Origin: Ottelia alismoides
Taxonomy: Eukaryota > Streptophyta > Magnoliopsida > Alismatales > Hydrocharitaceae
Direction of reading: 5' to 3'
NCBI GenBank assembly: GCA_037367405.1
Contig: JAZKJV010010132.1
Coordinates: 310,001 to 374,000, forward strand
Length of the DNA: 64,000 bases
Shown: positions 33,670 through 44,690 of the stretch, piece by piece
How positions within the stretch are numbered: the first letter of the stretch is position 1
Layout of the letters: every line of letters begins with the position of its first letter
Made by a program: the position numbers and the translations under genes
The notes under the pieces: model-generated
Told to the model about the DNA's origin: nothing
The model's input: the letters and a program-made list of their open reading frames with translations, nothing else
Database searches by the model: none

Positions 33670-34529
33670 CATTAATGCCATTTGTAATGTGAGCCTTTCA
33701 TCATCTGCCTTGGGCCAAACAGACATCTCTTCATAAGAACGAGAATACCCAGATATAGTACCAGCATGCAATGTTGAGTGAATAGTCGAAGAAAGTACGC
33801 TCGGAGAATTAGTTTCTTCTAGAACGCATATGTCAATATCATTTGAAATGGCTGGTTCCACAGTGGATGGACTGCTATGGATCACTTCAGATACAGAATG
33901 AATATGCTCTCCAAAAGTAGAAAGCAATGAATTCTTCACTTCACCATTGGGGTTTGCACTCAGTAGAATATTCTTGAACCCAATATAGCTTGGGACAGAA
34001 CTATTTTGAGTAAGAGGAACAGAAGAAGATTCTGCACTAGACACATCCAAGCTCATTTGATGAGGATAACTTACATTCAGAGGAGATGCATCTAAATCTA
34101 TAACAGACAATGGAGAGCAAGAATTGCTGGTTCTTTTCTCTGTCTCAACTGACCATACTTTGCTCTCAATAGATAAATTATGAGAGCTGAACAGTTGTTC
34201 AGCCCTTTTATCCTCAGAAAAAATAGGTTCTCCCATAGTACATGATAAGCAAGGCAAGGAATCGGCAGTCTCAGGCAAAGTGCCTTTACATGTCCTGTCA
34301 CAAGAATCTCTCATTGCTAAACTGCACATCCCAGTGTCAATATTAATACCAGAATTCCCATCACAGTTCATCAAACTAATAAGACCATTTGAGGACGCCA
34401 AATCAGGAACCATGCAAGGTTTTGAGGCAAAGAGGTTTTCTCCAAATGCTGTAAGGTTTCGGAACCCAACTTCACTGAAATTATCTTGGATACCAAAAAG
34501 ATGAGCATGGTCCAATGAACCCAAAGAGC
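33670..34529 (-). CDS. SNF2 gene exon, serine-rich N-terminal region ending in the DDERL motif
   Basis: This 860-nt exon starts after a clear acceptor (TTTTATTTTACAG, 34530 upward) with two bases that finish a Gly codon. It then runs 286 codons without a stop. The protein is low in recognisable domains and rich in Ser, Asn and acidic residues, as expected for the poorly conserved N-terminus. It ends SYEEMSVWPKADDERLTLQM-ALM. KADDERL followed by QMAL is the family signature placed just before the SNF2 domain, which shows that the ATPase exons at 1-1102 continue this gene. The downstream donor is GTTATG. Confidence 0.87.
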
Positions 34530-34660
34530 CTGTAAAATAAAAGAAACGTAAATTATTGGTCTTCAATTTGAATGAGAGGCATATTACTAACATTGTCCAT
34601 TTATGATGCAGCTAAGATTAATAAATTACAGCTCGGGATTAATTCAAAAGAAAGACTCAC

Positions 34661-35071
34661 CACGTGTTAGTCCCTGAGAGAAATTCCCATCTTCTATTCC
34701 ATAATTACCATCATTTCCACCAATTCCACAAGGATTACCATCATATTTAAAAGTCGCAATAACAGGCTTCTGATCAGAACCTGTTTCAAGTGGAGTAGCA
34801 GTAGCAACTACAGGAAAATGATTCACTCCATTCTCTAATGTTGACTGACCAAAATATTCTAATAGATCACAGGGTTCATCTTTAAAAGTACTTTCTTCTG
34901 ACATGTTATAACGGCCATTGTAAAATGATTCTGAAGAATTGGGTTGATTACAATTGTCATTAGTCTCATCAAATGAGAGAGACCCTAAACCAGTTTCATG
35001 TCTATCATTTGACATCTGCAAATATTCTGACGAACGCCACAGCAATCCATGTTCCCCAGATTCAGATAACA
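34661..35071 (-). CDS. SNF2 gene exon, N-terminal region
   Basis: This 411-nt exon has acceptor GATTTGCAG (35072 upward) and donor GTGAGTC (34654-34660). It begins with two bases completing a Val codon (phase 1 intron upstream) and ends with one base of a Gly codon, so 136 codons stay open. The protein is acidic and rich in Ser, Asn and Gly with no recognised domain. Both junctions fit the neighbouring exons in phase, which is the main reason for accepting an otherwise unremarkable stretch. It belongs to the weakly conserved N-terminus. Confidence 0.82.
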
Positions 35072-35160
35072 CTGCAAATCATATATTCAAGAGAAATACA
35101 AAAATTAAATCCATTGTGTATTACGGAGAAGCCACAAGAAATACAGCTAACCAAACCTAC

Positions 35161-35242
35161 CTTGCCCTATCTGAATATTAGAAACTTTATCAGCATCAGT
35201 CTTATCAGAAATTCGACTGATTTCAGTAGTTTCAGATTGTTT
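35161..35242 (-). CDS. SNF2 gene, most 5' exon recognised
   Basis: This 82-nt exon lies between an acceptor (CTATGCAG, 35243 upward) and a donor (GTAGGTTT, 35153-35160). It encodes 27 codons beginning KQSETTEISRISDKTDADK plus one base of a Val codon completed by the next exon. There is no start codon in it, so at least one more exon should lie further right on the minus strand. None was recognised in 35243-36104, and beyond that the sequence is transposon. Confidence 0.72.
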
Positions 35243-36104
35243 CTGCATAGAATTTTATCTAATTAGTATCCACAAATAAAGAGGAGTTAATAACTCTAAA
35301 AAGAAATAAATTTGCAAGGACTCGTGGCACATACATCTTACCACTCCAGAACTCGTGGTGAGATAGAGGATAAAATACAGCAACGTTACCATAAATCTGT
35401 CTGTCAATTAGCTATATACATTTGCCAGTCCTACATCCAGGGATGGTCACCGTTTTTCTCTATTTAATTGCCTCTAAAAACAACTATAGTATTGATTCTC
35501 TCTAAAATTCTTATTTTATAAATTTTCTTGGGTGTGCTTAGCCCTGGGACCACACACCGTGCTCCTTCAAATAAAATCTAATAAAACAATTATGGTGCAA
35601 ACAAAACTTGTACTAATAATGCATTTTCACTCTTCTCCGTGTCAAGAAAAAATACCTAACGTCCTTCATTATGGAGCATTGTGCCTCTTTACAATAGGAA
35701 ATTGTAACCATGACTGCATATTATATCAAATAACAAGACAACCCAGGAATAAGTTATGATGCATTAAGAAAGCTTCTCTAACCATCCCCTAATGTTGGAG
35801 AATAACTATCTATCACTCTCAAACAAGGAGACAACGAACAAAATGTTGATCTGGTAAAAACCTTGGTGAACAAATCAGCAGCAGGATCTCGAGATGAAGC
35901 TTTCTGAATAATAGTTCTGCTATAATGGTAATCAACTTCACAATGTTCACATGTTTCTTACTCTCGATGAAAAAAATTGAAGGAATAAGGACAATTCACC
36001 AATAAGGTGATCGCTGGAAAAACTTCGGCATCTATTCATAGAACTACAAGTGAAATGCTAACGGCAAGATAAATTATAAAGATCAAGAGACCGTCTGAAA
36101 TTTA
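35243..36104. other. Region 5' of the recognised SNF2 exons, with a Copia RNase H fragment
   Basis: No further exon was recognised. At 35795-35945 the minus strand reads EVDYHYSRTIIQKASSRDPA then ADLFTKVF. This is a short piece of a Copia RNase H C-terminus, of a family different from the larger Copia copies here. The remainder is featureless. Confidence 0.6.
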
Positions 36105-36250
36105 TGTAGAGATATTTTTATCTTCGTATGTACCTTTTCTATTACTTTAATTCTTTATGTCTATCTTATGTAATTTATCCATAGGTCTCTCCTCTATATA
36201 AGAGAGCCTAGGTTTCCGAGGAATAAACAACTCTCTTATTTTTCCCAACA
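36105..36250 (+). repeat. Copia 2 5' LTR (146 bp)
   Basis: TGTAGAGATATTTTTATC...TTTTTCCCAACA with the TATA box CTATATAAGAGAG. No second LTR was found. Confidence 0.82.
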
Positions 36251-36524
36251 TAGTATCAGAACGGCGGTCCTATACCGAAAGCTCTCGTACTACCCAAAAC
36301 CCTAACCCTACACCCACCTTCCGCCCTCACCTCCGCACGGCCGCCGCCCACCTCCGTGCGATGTCGCCCCCTCGCGCCTCCGCACCATGCGCCCCGCGCA
36401 TCGCCCCTTCGTGTGCAGCTTCTCCACGTGTCGCGCCCCCGCATGCAGCCACTCCATGTGCGACTACTCTACGCGTCGCTTGCTCTCTAACCACCACCGG
36501 TGTCGGTTCCTCAGTTCGTTTGAT

Positions 36525-36579
36525 GGATTTGGGTGCATAAGTCTACATATGCATTCAATCCACGTATGTTTGAGTAGAC
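36525..36579 (+). promoter_or_regulatory. Copia 2 leader stem-loop with possible pseudoknot
   Basis: GGATTTGGGTGCATA (36525-36539) pairs with TATGCATTCAATCC (36548-36561) around the loop AGTCTACA, using two G-U pairs and one bulge. GTAGAC at 36574-36579 complements GTCTAC of the loop. Confidence 0.65.
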
Positions 36580-36619
36580 ATTCACCCTTTGGTCTACAGA
36601 ACCCTAGTTTTCTACATCC

Positions 36620-37744
36620 GGTAATAGTTCTGAGAACAACGTCGATGTACCCGTCACAGGCACTTTCAGAGGTCCAGTGCCTATTGTCAAAATGGACGGG
36701 ACAAACTATAAGCTATGGGCTATGCAGTTCATAAGCCTTATGAAGTCAAATGGTAAGAAGCACGTTCTTACCGTTGGAGAAAATTGGGGTAAACGCCTCG
36801 TGGGAGGCGGACGACGCATATGACAAAGTTTAGCTTTCTGGTACATTGACGATTGAGATCGTCAATTTTGTGTTACAGCAGTCTACTGCTAAGGTAATGT
36901 GGGATACCCTCGCAACAACATATTCACAAGCGAGGAACAAGACGAAGATCCTCCAACTCCAGCATGACATATTAACTATCAAGCAGAACGGACACCCCCT
37001 CCATTCAATGTATACATCCTCGCGTGAGATGTTTGAGAAGCTCCACAACTTCATGCCTCTATTGGCGACTCCAGAGCAGCAGAAAACATATAGGAATGCT
37101 ACCACGGTTGGTGTATTCCTATCAGCCCTTGACCCAGAATATGATGCCGCCCGCTCCCAGATTCTAGCAGATGCCAGTATTCCTCCCATGCTGGAAGCAT
37201 TCTGCAGGCTCAACAGGATTACTATTCCATCCATAGCCACTAGCCCGACTTCCTCGGCTATGGCAGACTCGCGATGAAGAGGAGGCTCTTCTTTCCGTAG
37301 ACGCGGACCTCGTAGTAGAGGAGGTTGCATTCGTCAGTCATGCACGTGTTGTCACAGTCTAAGACATACCGAGGATACACGTTATTCCAAGCATGGCTTT
37401 CTGGCTTCATCCCGTGTAGCAGAGCAGGTTGAGTCTCCTGCTGCTCCTACTTCTGATCAGAGGTTTGATGCCTTCGTAGCTAGACTACGGGATATCATGC
37501 CTCATGCTTCTATACCATTCCAGGAGGTCATTCAGATGTAGCAGCCTCCGCATCTGCCAGTATATCCGCCACGACAAGCATCTCAGGTAGTGCTTTTGCT
37601 TTTACTTCTTGTCACATATCTGAGATTACTGAATGGATTATGGATTCTGGGGCAACGAACCATATATGTGGGGACGGAGATCAGCTTGCAGCATATAGAC
37701 AAGTTCCACTAGGCAGAACTGTTGTGATTGCAGATGGAACACAT
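36620..37744 (+). pseudogene. Copia 2 gag and protease start
   Basis: GPVPIVKMDGTNYKLWAMQF is at about 36674. The open stretch 36846-37277 covers the retrotran_gag_2/UBN2-like body (KVMWDTLATTYSQARNKTK, QQKTYRNATTVGVFLSALDP). A CCHC knuckle is at about 37345. Protease WIMDSGATNHIC is at about 37636. The start codon is not clear and there are frameshifts near 36780. The solo LTR breaks the gene inside the DGTH motif. Confidence 0.8.
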
Positions 37745-40110
37745 TGTCACCACCTGTCCCGCTAACCAGAACGTGTCGCGACAGAGATCTTTCTTCGCCT
37801 TTCTCCTCAAAGTACACATGTGGCAAATCTCATCAAATGTATCATCATTGTATTTAAAGTTCGAATTTCAAAGAAGTGTCATATACAAGTTCTATTACAT
37901 CTCCTTACAAAACAATAGATCGTACAAAAAAACCACCTCCTACTAGTGTATAAACAATCCTTCCTCCTACTTGTCGTTATTCGGTTGATCTGTACATAAT
38001 AAAAATATAGAGGGATGAGACTAAACCCATTTATGAGCTTAGACTCAGTGAATGGATCTCAAGCTTTTTATATAGCCAAATGTTGAAATAACTTGCATAA
38101 AATGATTTAACATACTTGTAAGTTAAATATGAGTATCATGCCAAAATTTGTGTTGAATGCTTTAAAATAACTTGAAAGAGACTTTATGACAGTAATCATA
38201 TAAAAGCATGCTAGTTTGCACTCAAATACTAATATCACTTCAAAAGAAATAAACTGAAACATGATTATCACTATTAAGCTGTTTGCATTAATCACCACTG
38301 TGGCTAAGTTATCGGCCCATGAATGCTAAAACAAAGCTGCGTCATACGCGCAGACGGTCCCAAAGACCAAAAACACCCTACATACGTCTCAAAGCAGATA
38401 TGTATACAGAATGCGAACCCAAAGACCTCTTGATAACATATCTGATGATTTGACATATCTAATGGTTGTTTCAGGGTCATATCTAATGACATCACCATAT
38501 CTAATGGCTAGTTCATGACTTCTACAAAATAGCTATTGTGGTGCTTACTTTTTTATTCTGATTCTGTTATTGTCACTAATAATCTATATTAGCTAACATG
38601 TGCTTATAGTAGATAATTCATGAACTGAAAAGAAAATCTGATATAGCATGCATATTCTTGCAACTGGAAACTATTAGGAGCTTGAAAAGTAATACATAAT
38701 ACACAGTAACTGTGCAAAACATATTTCTTTAAAGCTTAAATCTGAGTAGTGAAACCTATGTTTTGTGTTCCACAAAGAATTATATGCTTGAAAAAGTGCT
38801 ATCAAGACAAAACACTTGAAACGACATTTGAAATACTTTCTAAAGATCGGATTTCATATCTACTATATGGTACTTGCAATTTATATGTAAAAGCTTTAGA
38901 AACACAATTGCATACTTGTTATGTAATTACTTGTCAAAACCGCGCATAAAGGCCAAAGATTATTGCTTAAAGTAGCACCTGAGAATCCCTCACCTTATTC
39001 TTTTATCTAACTCGAGTCAGGGTCACCTCCTCTAGTCAGTACCCCCTATATTTGTCTCTGACTGTTGCACCACTTTGTTTAGAATTCTACTACAGTCGAT
39101 AGCTGACAGCACTTCGCTACAGTTTTTATCGTGCGCCTGATAGCTGGCAGTGCTTCGCTGCAGCTTCTACCGTGCTCCCTCGGCACTCTCTTCGACTTTC
39201 TGGCTCTAAGGTGGTGAAAGTGGTATGGGATGGAATGAGTAGAAATAAGGAGCTCATGGATATATATATAGGCCTCCAACCCCTTTGCATGTGTGACATG
39301 TGTCAGCATCTAAGGGAGTCTTTAAGACACATGTCGCCTTCCTATCATGCATGAAGACACATGGCAACACTTGCCATCCATGCACCATGATACATGACTC
39401 ATATGCATAAGGGAACATGTTGTACATGCATGTGGGCACTTGGTGCACATGCATAACACCACATGCCTTACATGCACTAGGACACATGTTATTCTTGAAT
39501 GATGACACATGATACTCTTGTGTATTGACGCATGTCATGTATGTATAACGACACGTGTCCATGATTAGACCACCATGAGTCCGACTTTTGCTAATGACAC
39601 TTAATTATCGCTAATCACGGGTAATTAATACTAATCATGCTTAATTAGTCTTAATGGTATGATTATGGTCTAATGAGCACAAATCTGTAACGTCTCGGGT
39701 TTAGACCGGTCCTTTATTGGGGATTATTGGCATGTTCAACATGTTGGGCTTGGGCTCAACTGGACCCCTCAATCACAGCCCAAAATTCTTAATCTCTGGT
39801 TCACTAGTAGTAGCTTCTACTATTTATAAGTAGCTACCATCTTCCAAATTACTAGACGTTGTACTATGTTTGGCGTGTTACAAAATCAAGAGAACTTTTT
39901 AAAGTCATTATAATTCAAGATGGTCTCTGATTTACACGAAATAATTTTCAATGTAATCGTTTCATCAAGGTGATACTATTGATTTTGTCAAATGTAATGT
40001 GTGAACACTATCCATCCAATATTTCTTTGAATAATACCGCTTACAATCAGAAACATAGTATATATAGTGATATTCTACAAAACTCACAACTATTTAAAAC
40101 GAGCATTACA
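37745..40110 (-). mobile_element. Solo LTR, Gypsy-type, related to the one at 20097-22860
   Basis: Starts TGTCACCACC and ends GCATTACA. The flanks CACAT (37740-37744) and CGCAT (40111-40115) are a 5-bp TSD with one change. Excision rejoins the Copia codons DGTH and SPITGHGE. Its right third shares motifs with the other solo LTR (GCTAATGACACTTAATTA, TTAATTAGTCTTAATG). A minus-strand GGCCTATATATATATCC at about 39255-39271 matches the position of the other's TATA box. It contains a 197-bp nested insertion. Confidence 0.8.
39686..39882. mobile_element. Very short solo LTR (197 bp) nested in the larger solo LTR
   Basis: TGTAACGTCTCGGG...GGCGTGTTACA flanked by a perfect TSD AAATC (39681-39685 and 39883-39887). 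An internal CTATTTATAAGTAG may be a TATA box on the plus strand. No PBS or coding part, so it is a solo LTR or a tiny LTR-like element of unknown family. Confidence 0.72.
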
Positions 40111-40115
40111 CGCAT

Positions 40116-41810
40116 TCCCCGATCACTGGACATGGGGAGAATTATTTGACGCCTTCAATGCTTCTGCAGAATGTATTGCATGCTCCTGATTTCTCATGAA
40201 TTTGTAATCCATAAGTCAGATCACAAAGGATTTGCATTGTAGATCTATTTTTGACCCATCATCTCTTGGTTTTCAGGTTACATTTACGGGTAGAGTGATT
40301 GGATGTGATCGTGAACAGGGTGATCTTTATTGCTTGGTCCAAACTCCTTGTGTTGGTGTATCCTCTTATGCAACAAGATCAGTTTCATTTTATCATCTTT
40401 CTTTGAGCCTCAAAAAAAAACAAGATCAGATTCTCTTTATACCTGGCACCTACGCTTTGGCCACCATCTCTCCAGAAGACGTGACATATATTGCCACAAA
40501 TTTCTCTACGTTCTTCATTCAAGTGCGAGGTATGTCAGTTGGGAAAGCATCATCGGTCTGCTTTTCATAGTCGTCAGAGTCGAAGCAGTAGCTCCCTTTT
40601 TGAGTTATTTTATGTTGCCTTGGGGTCCGAGTCGTGTTTCTGATCACTAGGGACAACGATTTTATCTTCTTGTTGTGAATGATTTTTCTCATTTATAATG
40701 TGTGTTTCTTTTGAAAAATAACTCAGAAGCAGGGGATGTGATCAAAACTTTTATTAATGAAGTGCAGAATATTCTCTACCTCTGTGAAATTTGTGTGCAC
40801 AGATAATGCTTTGGAATTCTATACTCGTGCTCTATCCCACTTTCTGTCATCCCATGGAATTATTCATCAAACATCTTATGCTTACACTTCTTAACAGAAT
40901 GGCGTTGCAGAGAGAAAGCATCGTCATCTACTTGATATTACTCGGATTCTTCATTCAGAGTCGTGCCCCACATTTGTATTTGATGATGCAGTTCTTACAG
41001 CATGCTACTTGATGAATCGCATTCCTTCGTCTGTCTTGGGTGAGAAAAATCCTTTCTCCATAGCTTTCCCTGAGAAGGAGTTGTTCTCACTTACTCCTTG
41101 TGTGTTTGGCTCTATTGCTTTTGTTCACCGGTTGATTCCAGGTCATGACAGGCTCTCTCCTAGAGCTATAAATGTGTGTTCGTTGGGTATTCCAAGACTT
41201 AGAAGGGATACCGATGTTATGATCCATAGCGCAGGAAATAGTATATCAGTGTCGATGTCACATTTTTTAAGTATGCGGTGTATTTCTCTCTTACAGGTGA
41301 CAGGTTGGCTTTATCAGACTCAGATGATGAGGTTTACATGCCACCCCCTCCTATATGTCAGTCACCGCCTCATGTGCCTACAGTTTCACCACCGCCACCA
41401 CTACAGCTCCTTGCAGGAGAATAGCCGACAGATGGAGGACATTCCCAATGACCTGGATATACCTATTGCAGTTCGGAAGCAGAAGCGGTCTTGTACTTCC
41501 TACCATCTTGCTTCTCAAGTCTCCTTTCATCGTTTAATAGGGGAATTTCAAATATTTGTAGTGCTCTATATGCCATGTACGTTCCACAGAATTATCAGGA
41601 GACCTTTTAGTATAATCGCTGGCGCTTGGCTATGGAGGAACAAATGGCTACATTGCAATCCCATGGCACTTGGAGTGTGGTGTCCGCTCCTCCTGGGATG
41701 TCTACTGTCAGTTGCAAATAGGTGTTTACTGTTAAACATCATACAGATGGGAGCCTTGATCGCTACAATGCAAGATTAGTGGCATGAGGATTTACTCAGA
41801 CCTACGGTGT
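40116..41810 (+). pseudogene. Copia 2 protease end, integrase and RT start, decayed
   Basis: Readable pieces include IFDPSSLGFQ and GRVIGCDREQGDLY (40232-40350), YTWHLRFGH after a micro-insertion, WGPSRVSDH (40621), NRIPSSVLGEKNPF (41015) and FGSIAFVHRLIPGHDRLSPRA (41108). RT begins at about 41740 with DRYNARLVA and GFTQTYGV. Many stops and frame changes occur. The RTE insertion at 41811 separates TYGV from DYLDTFS. Confidence 0.8.
40383..40420 (+). mobile_element. Micro-insertion (38 bp) resembling an L1 3' tail
   Basis: TTTCATTTTATC...GAGCCTCAAAAAAAAA is flanked by the direct repeat CAAGATCAG (40374-40382 and 40421-40429). Its end resembles the 3' end of the L1 at 7050-7080 (TTTTTTGTCTCAAAAAAAAA). 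Removing it with one repeat restores TRSDSLYTWHLRFGH. Confidence 0.65.
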
Positions 41811-43592
41811 TTAAATCTATGGTGAAAAGATCCGACTGTCATGAGGCAACTTCTTAAATAGTATTTTTTTCAGAAAAAAAGTATTATTTAGGAAGCTGTC
41901 TCTGACTATTTTACGTTGGATGTCGGCTACCTAATGCAAGCCTCCTCATTTACCCGGGCTTGGGACCGACCATGGCTGAGTTAAAAGGAGGATTTCTAAG
42001 ATAACTAGAACTATATGGTGGATTCTTCCACTGAAGCAAGAGAGCTTCAGGGAGAAGGTTTTAGAAGACTTATCTTGGGATTGTAGCGATAGTGCAAACG
42101 AGATGTGGGAGGCAGTAGCATCTTGTATTCGAAAGGTAGCCAAAGAGATGCTAGGCGAGTCAAAGGGAGGAGCTCCAGGTCAAAAGGAGGTTTGGTGGTG
42201 GAGTGAAGGGGTGCAAGAGAAGTTAAAAATAAAAAGAGCTTGCTTTAAAGCTATGTCTAAGGATAGAACAGAGGAAACTGTCACAAAGTACAAAATAGCG
42301 AAGAAGGAAGCAAAGAAGGCCGTAAGCGAAGCTAAGTCAAAAGCTTATGAAGTTTTGTATAAAAAGCTCGACTCTAAGGAGGGACAGAAGGATATATTCA
42401 GGTTGGCCAAAGCAAGAGAAAGAAAAACCAAAGAGATATTGTGGAGAGTGTTGGAGAAGAGACAAATACATAGGCTTATAATGGAGATTTATAGAGCTAA
42501 AAGGAAGAACCTCCACATGATCTTTATTGATTTGGAAAAGGCTTATAATTCTGTCCCACAAGAGATATTGTGGAGAGTGTTGGAGAAGAGACAAATACAT
42601 GTCCTATACATTAACCTCATAAAGGACATGTATCATAAGGCTTTATCTTCTGTAAGGACCCCGTCTGGGAAGACTGGATATTTTGACATCAACATTGGTT
42701 TACATCAAGGTTCTGCTTTGAGTCCATTTTTTTTACTTTGATTATGGACGAGTTGACCAGTCACATTCAGGATGAGTTACCTTTGTGTATGTTATTTGCT
42801 GATGATATTGTGTTAATTGACGAGACTAGAGATAGAGTAAAAGAGAAGCTTGAGGTCTGGAGACATGAGTTGGAGACTAAAGGATTTCGTATAAGTAGGG
42901 CTAAGATGGAATACATGGAGTGCACCTTTGATGGAAGCAATGGTGAAGGAATCGAGGTGAAGATTGGTGACGATAACATTCAGAAGAGAGATTCCTTTAG
43001 ATATTTGGGATCTATTCTGCAACATGATGGGGAAATTGATGGAGATGTTACTAATAAAATAAATGCAGGCTGGCTAAAGTGGAGAGGAGCCTCTGTTGTT
43101 CTCTGTGATAAGAAAATTCCTTTAAAGATTAAAGGAAAGTTTTACAAAGCAGCCGTGAGACCTGCTATGCTTTATGGATCTGAATGTTGGCCTGTGAACC
43201 ATAGACATGTGCAGAGAATGAATGTAGCAGAAATGAAAATGCTAAGGTGAATGTGTGGAGACACACGTAAAGATCGGATTCGGAATGATGCAATCAGAAA
43301 GAAAGTTGGTGTAGCTCCGATCGAGGATAAGATGCAAGAAAACCGCTTAAGATGGTTTGGACATTTGTAAAGAAGATCAGCTGATGCACCAGTTAGAAGA
43401 TGCGAGTGTTGGGATGTTGAGCCGGCTAAGAGAGGGCGAGGACGGCGCAAGAAGTGTTGGAAAGAGACCATACGAAGGGACCTTAGTTTCGTCGATATAA
43501 GCCCGGGATTGGCCCAAAATAGATCTGAATGGAGGCAAAGAATCCATGTAGCCGACCCTACTTAATTGTGGGAAAAGGCTTTGTTGTTGTTG
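41811..43592 (+). mobile_element. RTE-type LINE, 5'-truncated and internally rearranged
   Basis: Flanked by a perfect 8-bp TSD TACGGTGT (41803-41810 and 43593-43600), with the 3' tail TTTGTTGTTGTTG, typical of plant RTE elements. Coding remnants lie at 42103-42741 and 42738-43250 (one frameshift in a T run near 42727), then decayed to 43560. Confidence 0.88.
42103..43560 (+). pseudogene. RTE LINE reverse transcriptase remnant
   Basis: The order is QKEVWWWSEGVQEKLK (linker after endonuclease), then a large gap in the usual RT, then MIFIDLEKAYNSVP, HQGSALSPF, MLFADDIVLIDETRD (catalytic FADD) and YLGSILQHDGEIDGDV. The C-terminal part contains AVRPAMLYGSECWP, MKMLRWMCG and RLRWFGHL. Between 42432 and 42600 an identical 40-bp block (AGAGATATTGTGGAGAGTGT at its start) occurs twice, where the missing RT segment should be. 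Confidence 0.88.
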
Positions 43593-43600
43593 TACGGTGT

Positions 43601-44140
43601 GGATTACTTGGACACCTTTTCTCTAGTGGCTCGCCACTCTACTCCGTGTGTCCTACTTTCAGTAGTAGGGGTTCGCAATTGGCCTTTGCGTCAGTTGGAT
43701 GTTAAAAATGCATTTTTGTATGGAGATCTATAGGAGAAAGTTTACATGCAGCAGCCTCCGGGGCTTGCTGTTGAGGGGGAGTGTCAGCAGGTTTCTAGAC
43801 TCCATAAGGCAATATATGGCCTTAAGTAAAGTCTAATGGCATTGTTTCAGAAACTCTCGGATCTGATTGAAAGGCAAGGTTTCAAGAGGTCAAATGCAGA
43901 CCATTCACTCTTTGTGCAGAGAACATCTAGAGGTACAGTTGTCATTATGGTCTATGTGGATGATATACTTGTTACAGGAGATGATGTGCAGGGAGTCAAG
44001 ATGGTAAAAGAATTTCTGGATAGTCAGTTTGTTACCAAAAATCTTTGTACCCTAAGGTATTTCTTAGTGTTGGAATTTTCCATGAATGAGCAGGGTCTTG
44101 TGATGACCCAAAGGAAGTATGTCACAAACATGCTTGTTGA
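43601..44140 (+). pseudogene. Copia 2 RT continuation, truncated
   Basis: [27 protein letters not shown], AIYGLK-stop-SL and VYVDDILVTGDDVQG are readable. The open part is 43836 onward. At about 44139 (MLVE) it changes to LINE sequence. Confidence 0.85.
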
Positions 44141-44690
44141 GAAACAAGGAAATGCGGATTCATTTGGGGACTTGGGCTTCCTGAGGATTGGCTTCTTCAT
44201 GTGGTTGTTTCGGAGAGAGCGACTCATGACGCGGGATAGATGCTCGAGGCTTTTGGGATCGGTGTCCGACAGATGCCTCCTCTGTGATATGGAGATAGAA
44301 TCCGCGGGGCACCTCTTCTTCAGATGTAACATTACGAGGCCAATGTGGGCCAATGCAGGTTTGGAGTGGGTAAATACGATAACGTTGCTTCCTTCTGTGG
44401 GTGTCTAGTGGCGGCTAGGGGCCACTCACGTAGGGAGCTACTTCTCCCAATTGCAGTAGTGTGGGTGATTTGGCTGGCCAGGAATGCGCTGATTTTCACC
44501 GGACAGATTTTACAATGAAAATGTCTACTGTCAGGTGCCCTGGGTTCTGGAGTCTTGGTTGTATGCGGGATTTCTCCTTTGATAATCATGTAACCTTTGA
44601 GTGTTATTTCCTCTTTTTATTCTAATTATTAATAAAACACTAGGGTGAACACCTATGAGTGTCTCCCTCTTTTTTGGCCTAAAAAAATCA
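44141..44690 (+). mobile_element. L1 LINE 3' fragment (zf-RVT region and tail)
   Basis: RIGFFMWLFRRERLMTRDRC and CLLCDMEIESAGHLFFRC are the zf-RVT (zinc-binding) region at the L1 ORF2 C-terminus. The tail CTCTTTTTTGGCCTAAAAAAAT resembles other L1 tails in the window. It replaces the 3' part of Copia 2. No TSD was recognised, so deletion accompanying insertion is possible. Confidence 0.8.

Larger units (their letters stand above)
36105..44140 (+). mobile_element. Copia element 2, decayed, multiply interrupted and 3'-truncated
   Basis: The left LTR is 36105-36250 (TGTAGAGATATT...CCCAACA), followed by a mutated PBS TAGTATCAGAACGG. Gag, protease, integrase and RT remnants follow in order. They are interrupted by a solo LTR (37745-40110), a micro-L1 (40383-40420) and an RTE LINE (41811-43592). 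The reading stops in RT at the L1 fragment from about 44141. RNase H and the right LTR are missing. The family is the same as that of Copia 1, 3 and 5. Confidence 0.85.

Noticed and set aside
39079..39562. Cys/His-rich minus-strand frames (MCHHSRITCVLVHVRHV and overlapping)
   Set aside because: They come from reiterated ACATG/CATGC-type DNA in the solo LTR. There is no zinc-finger spacing.
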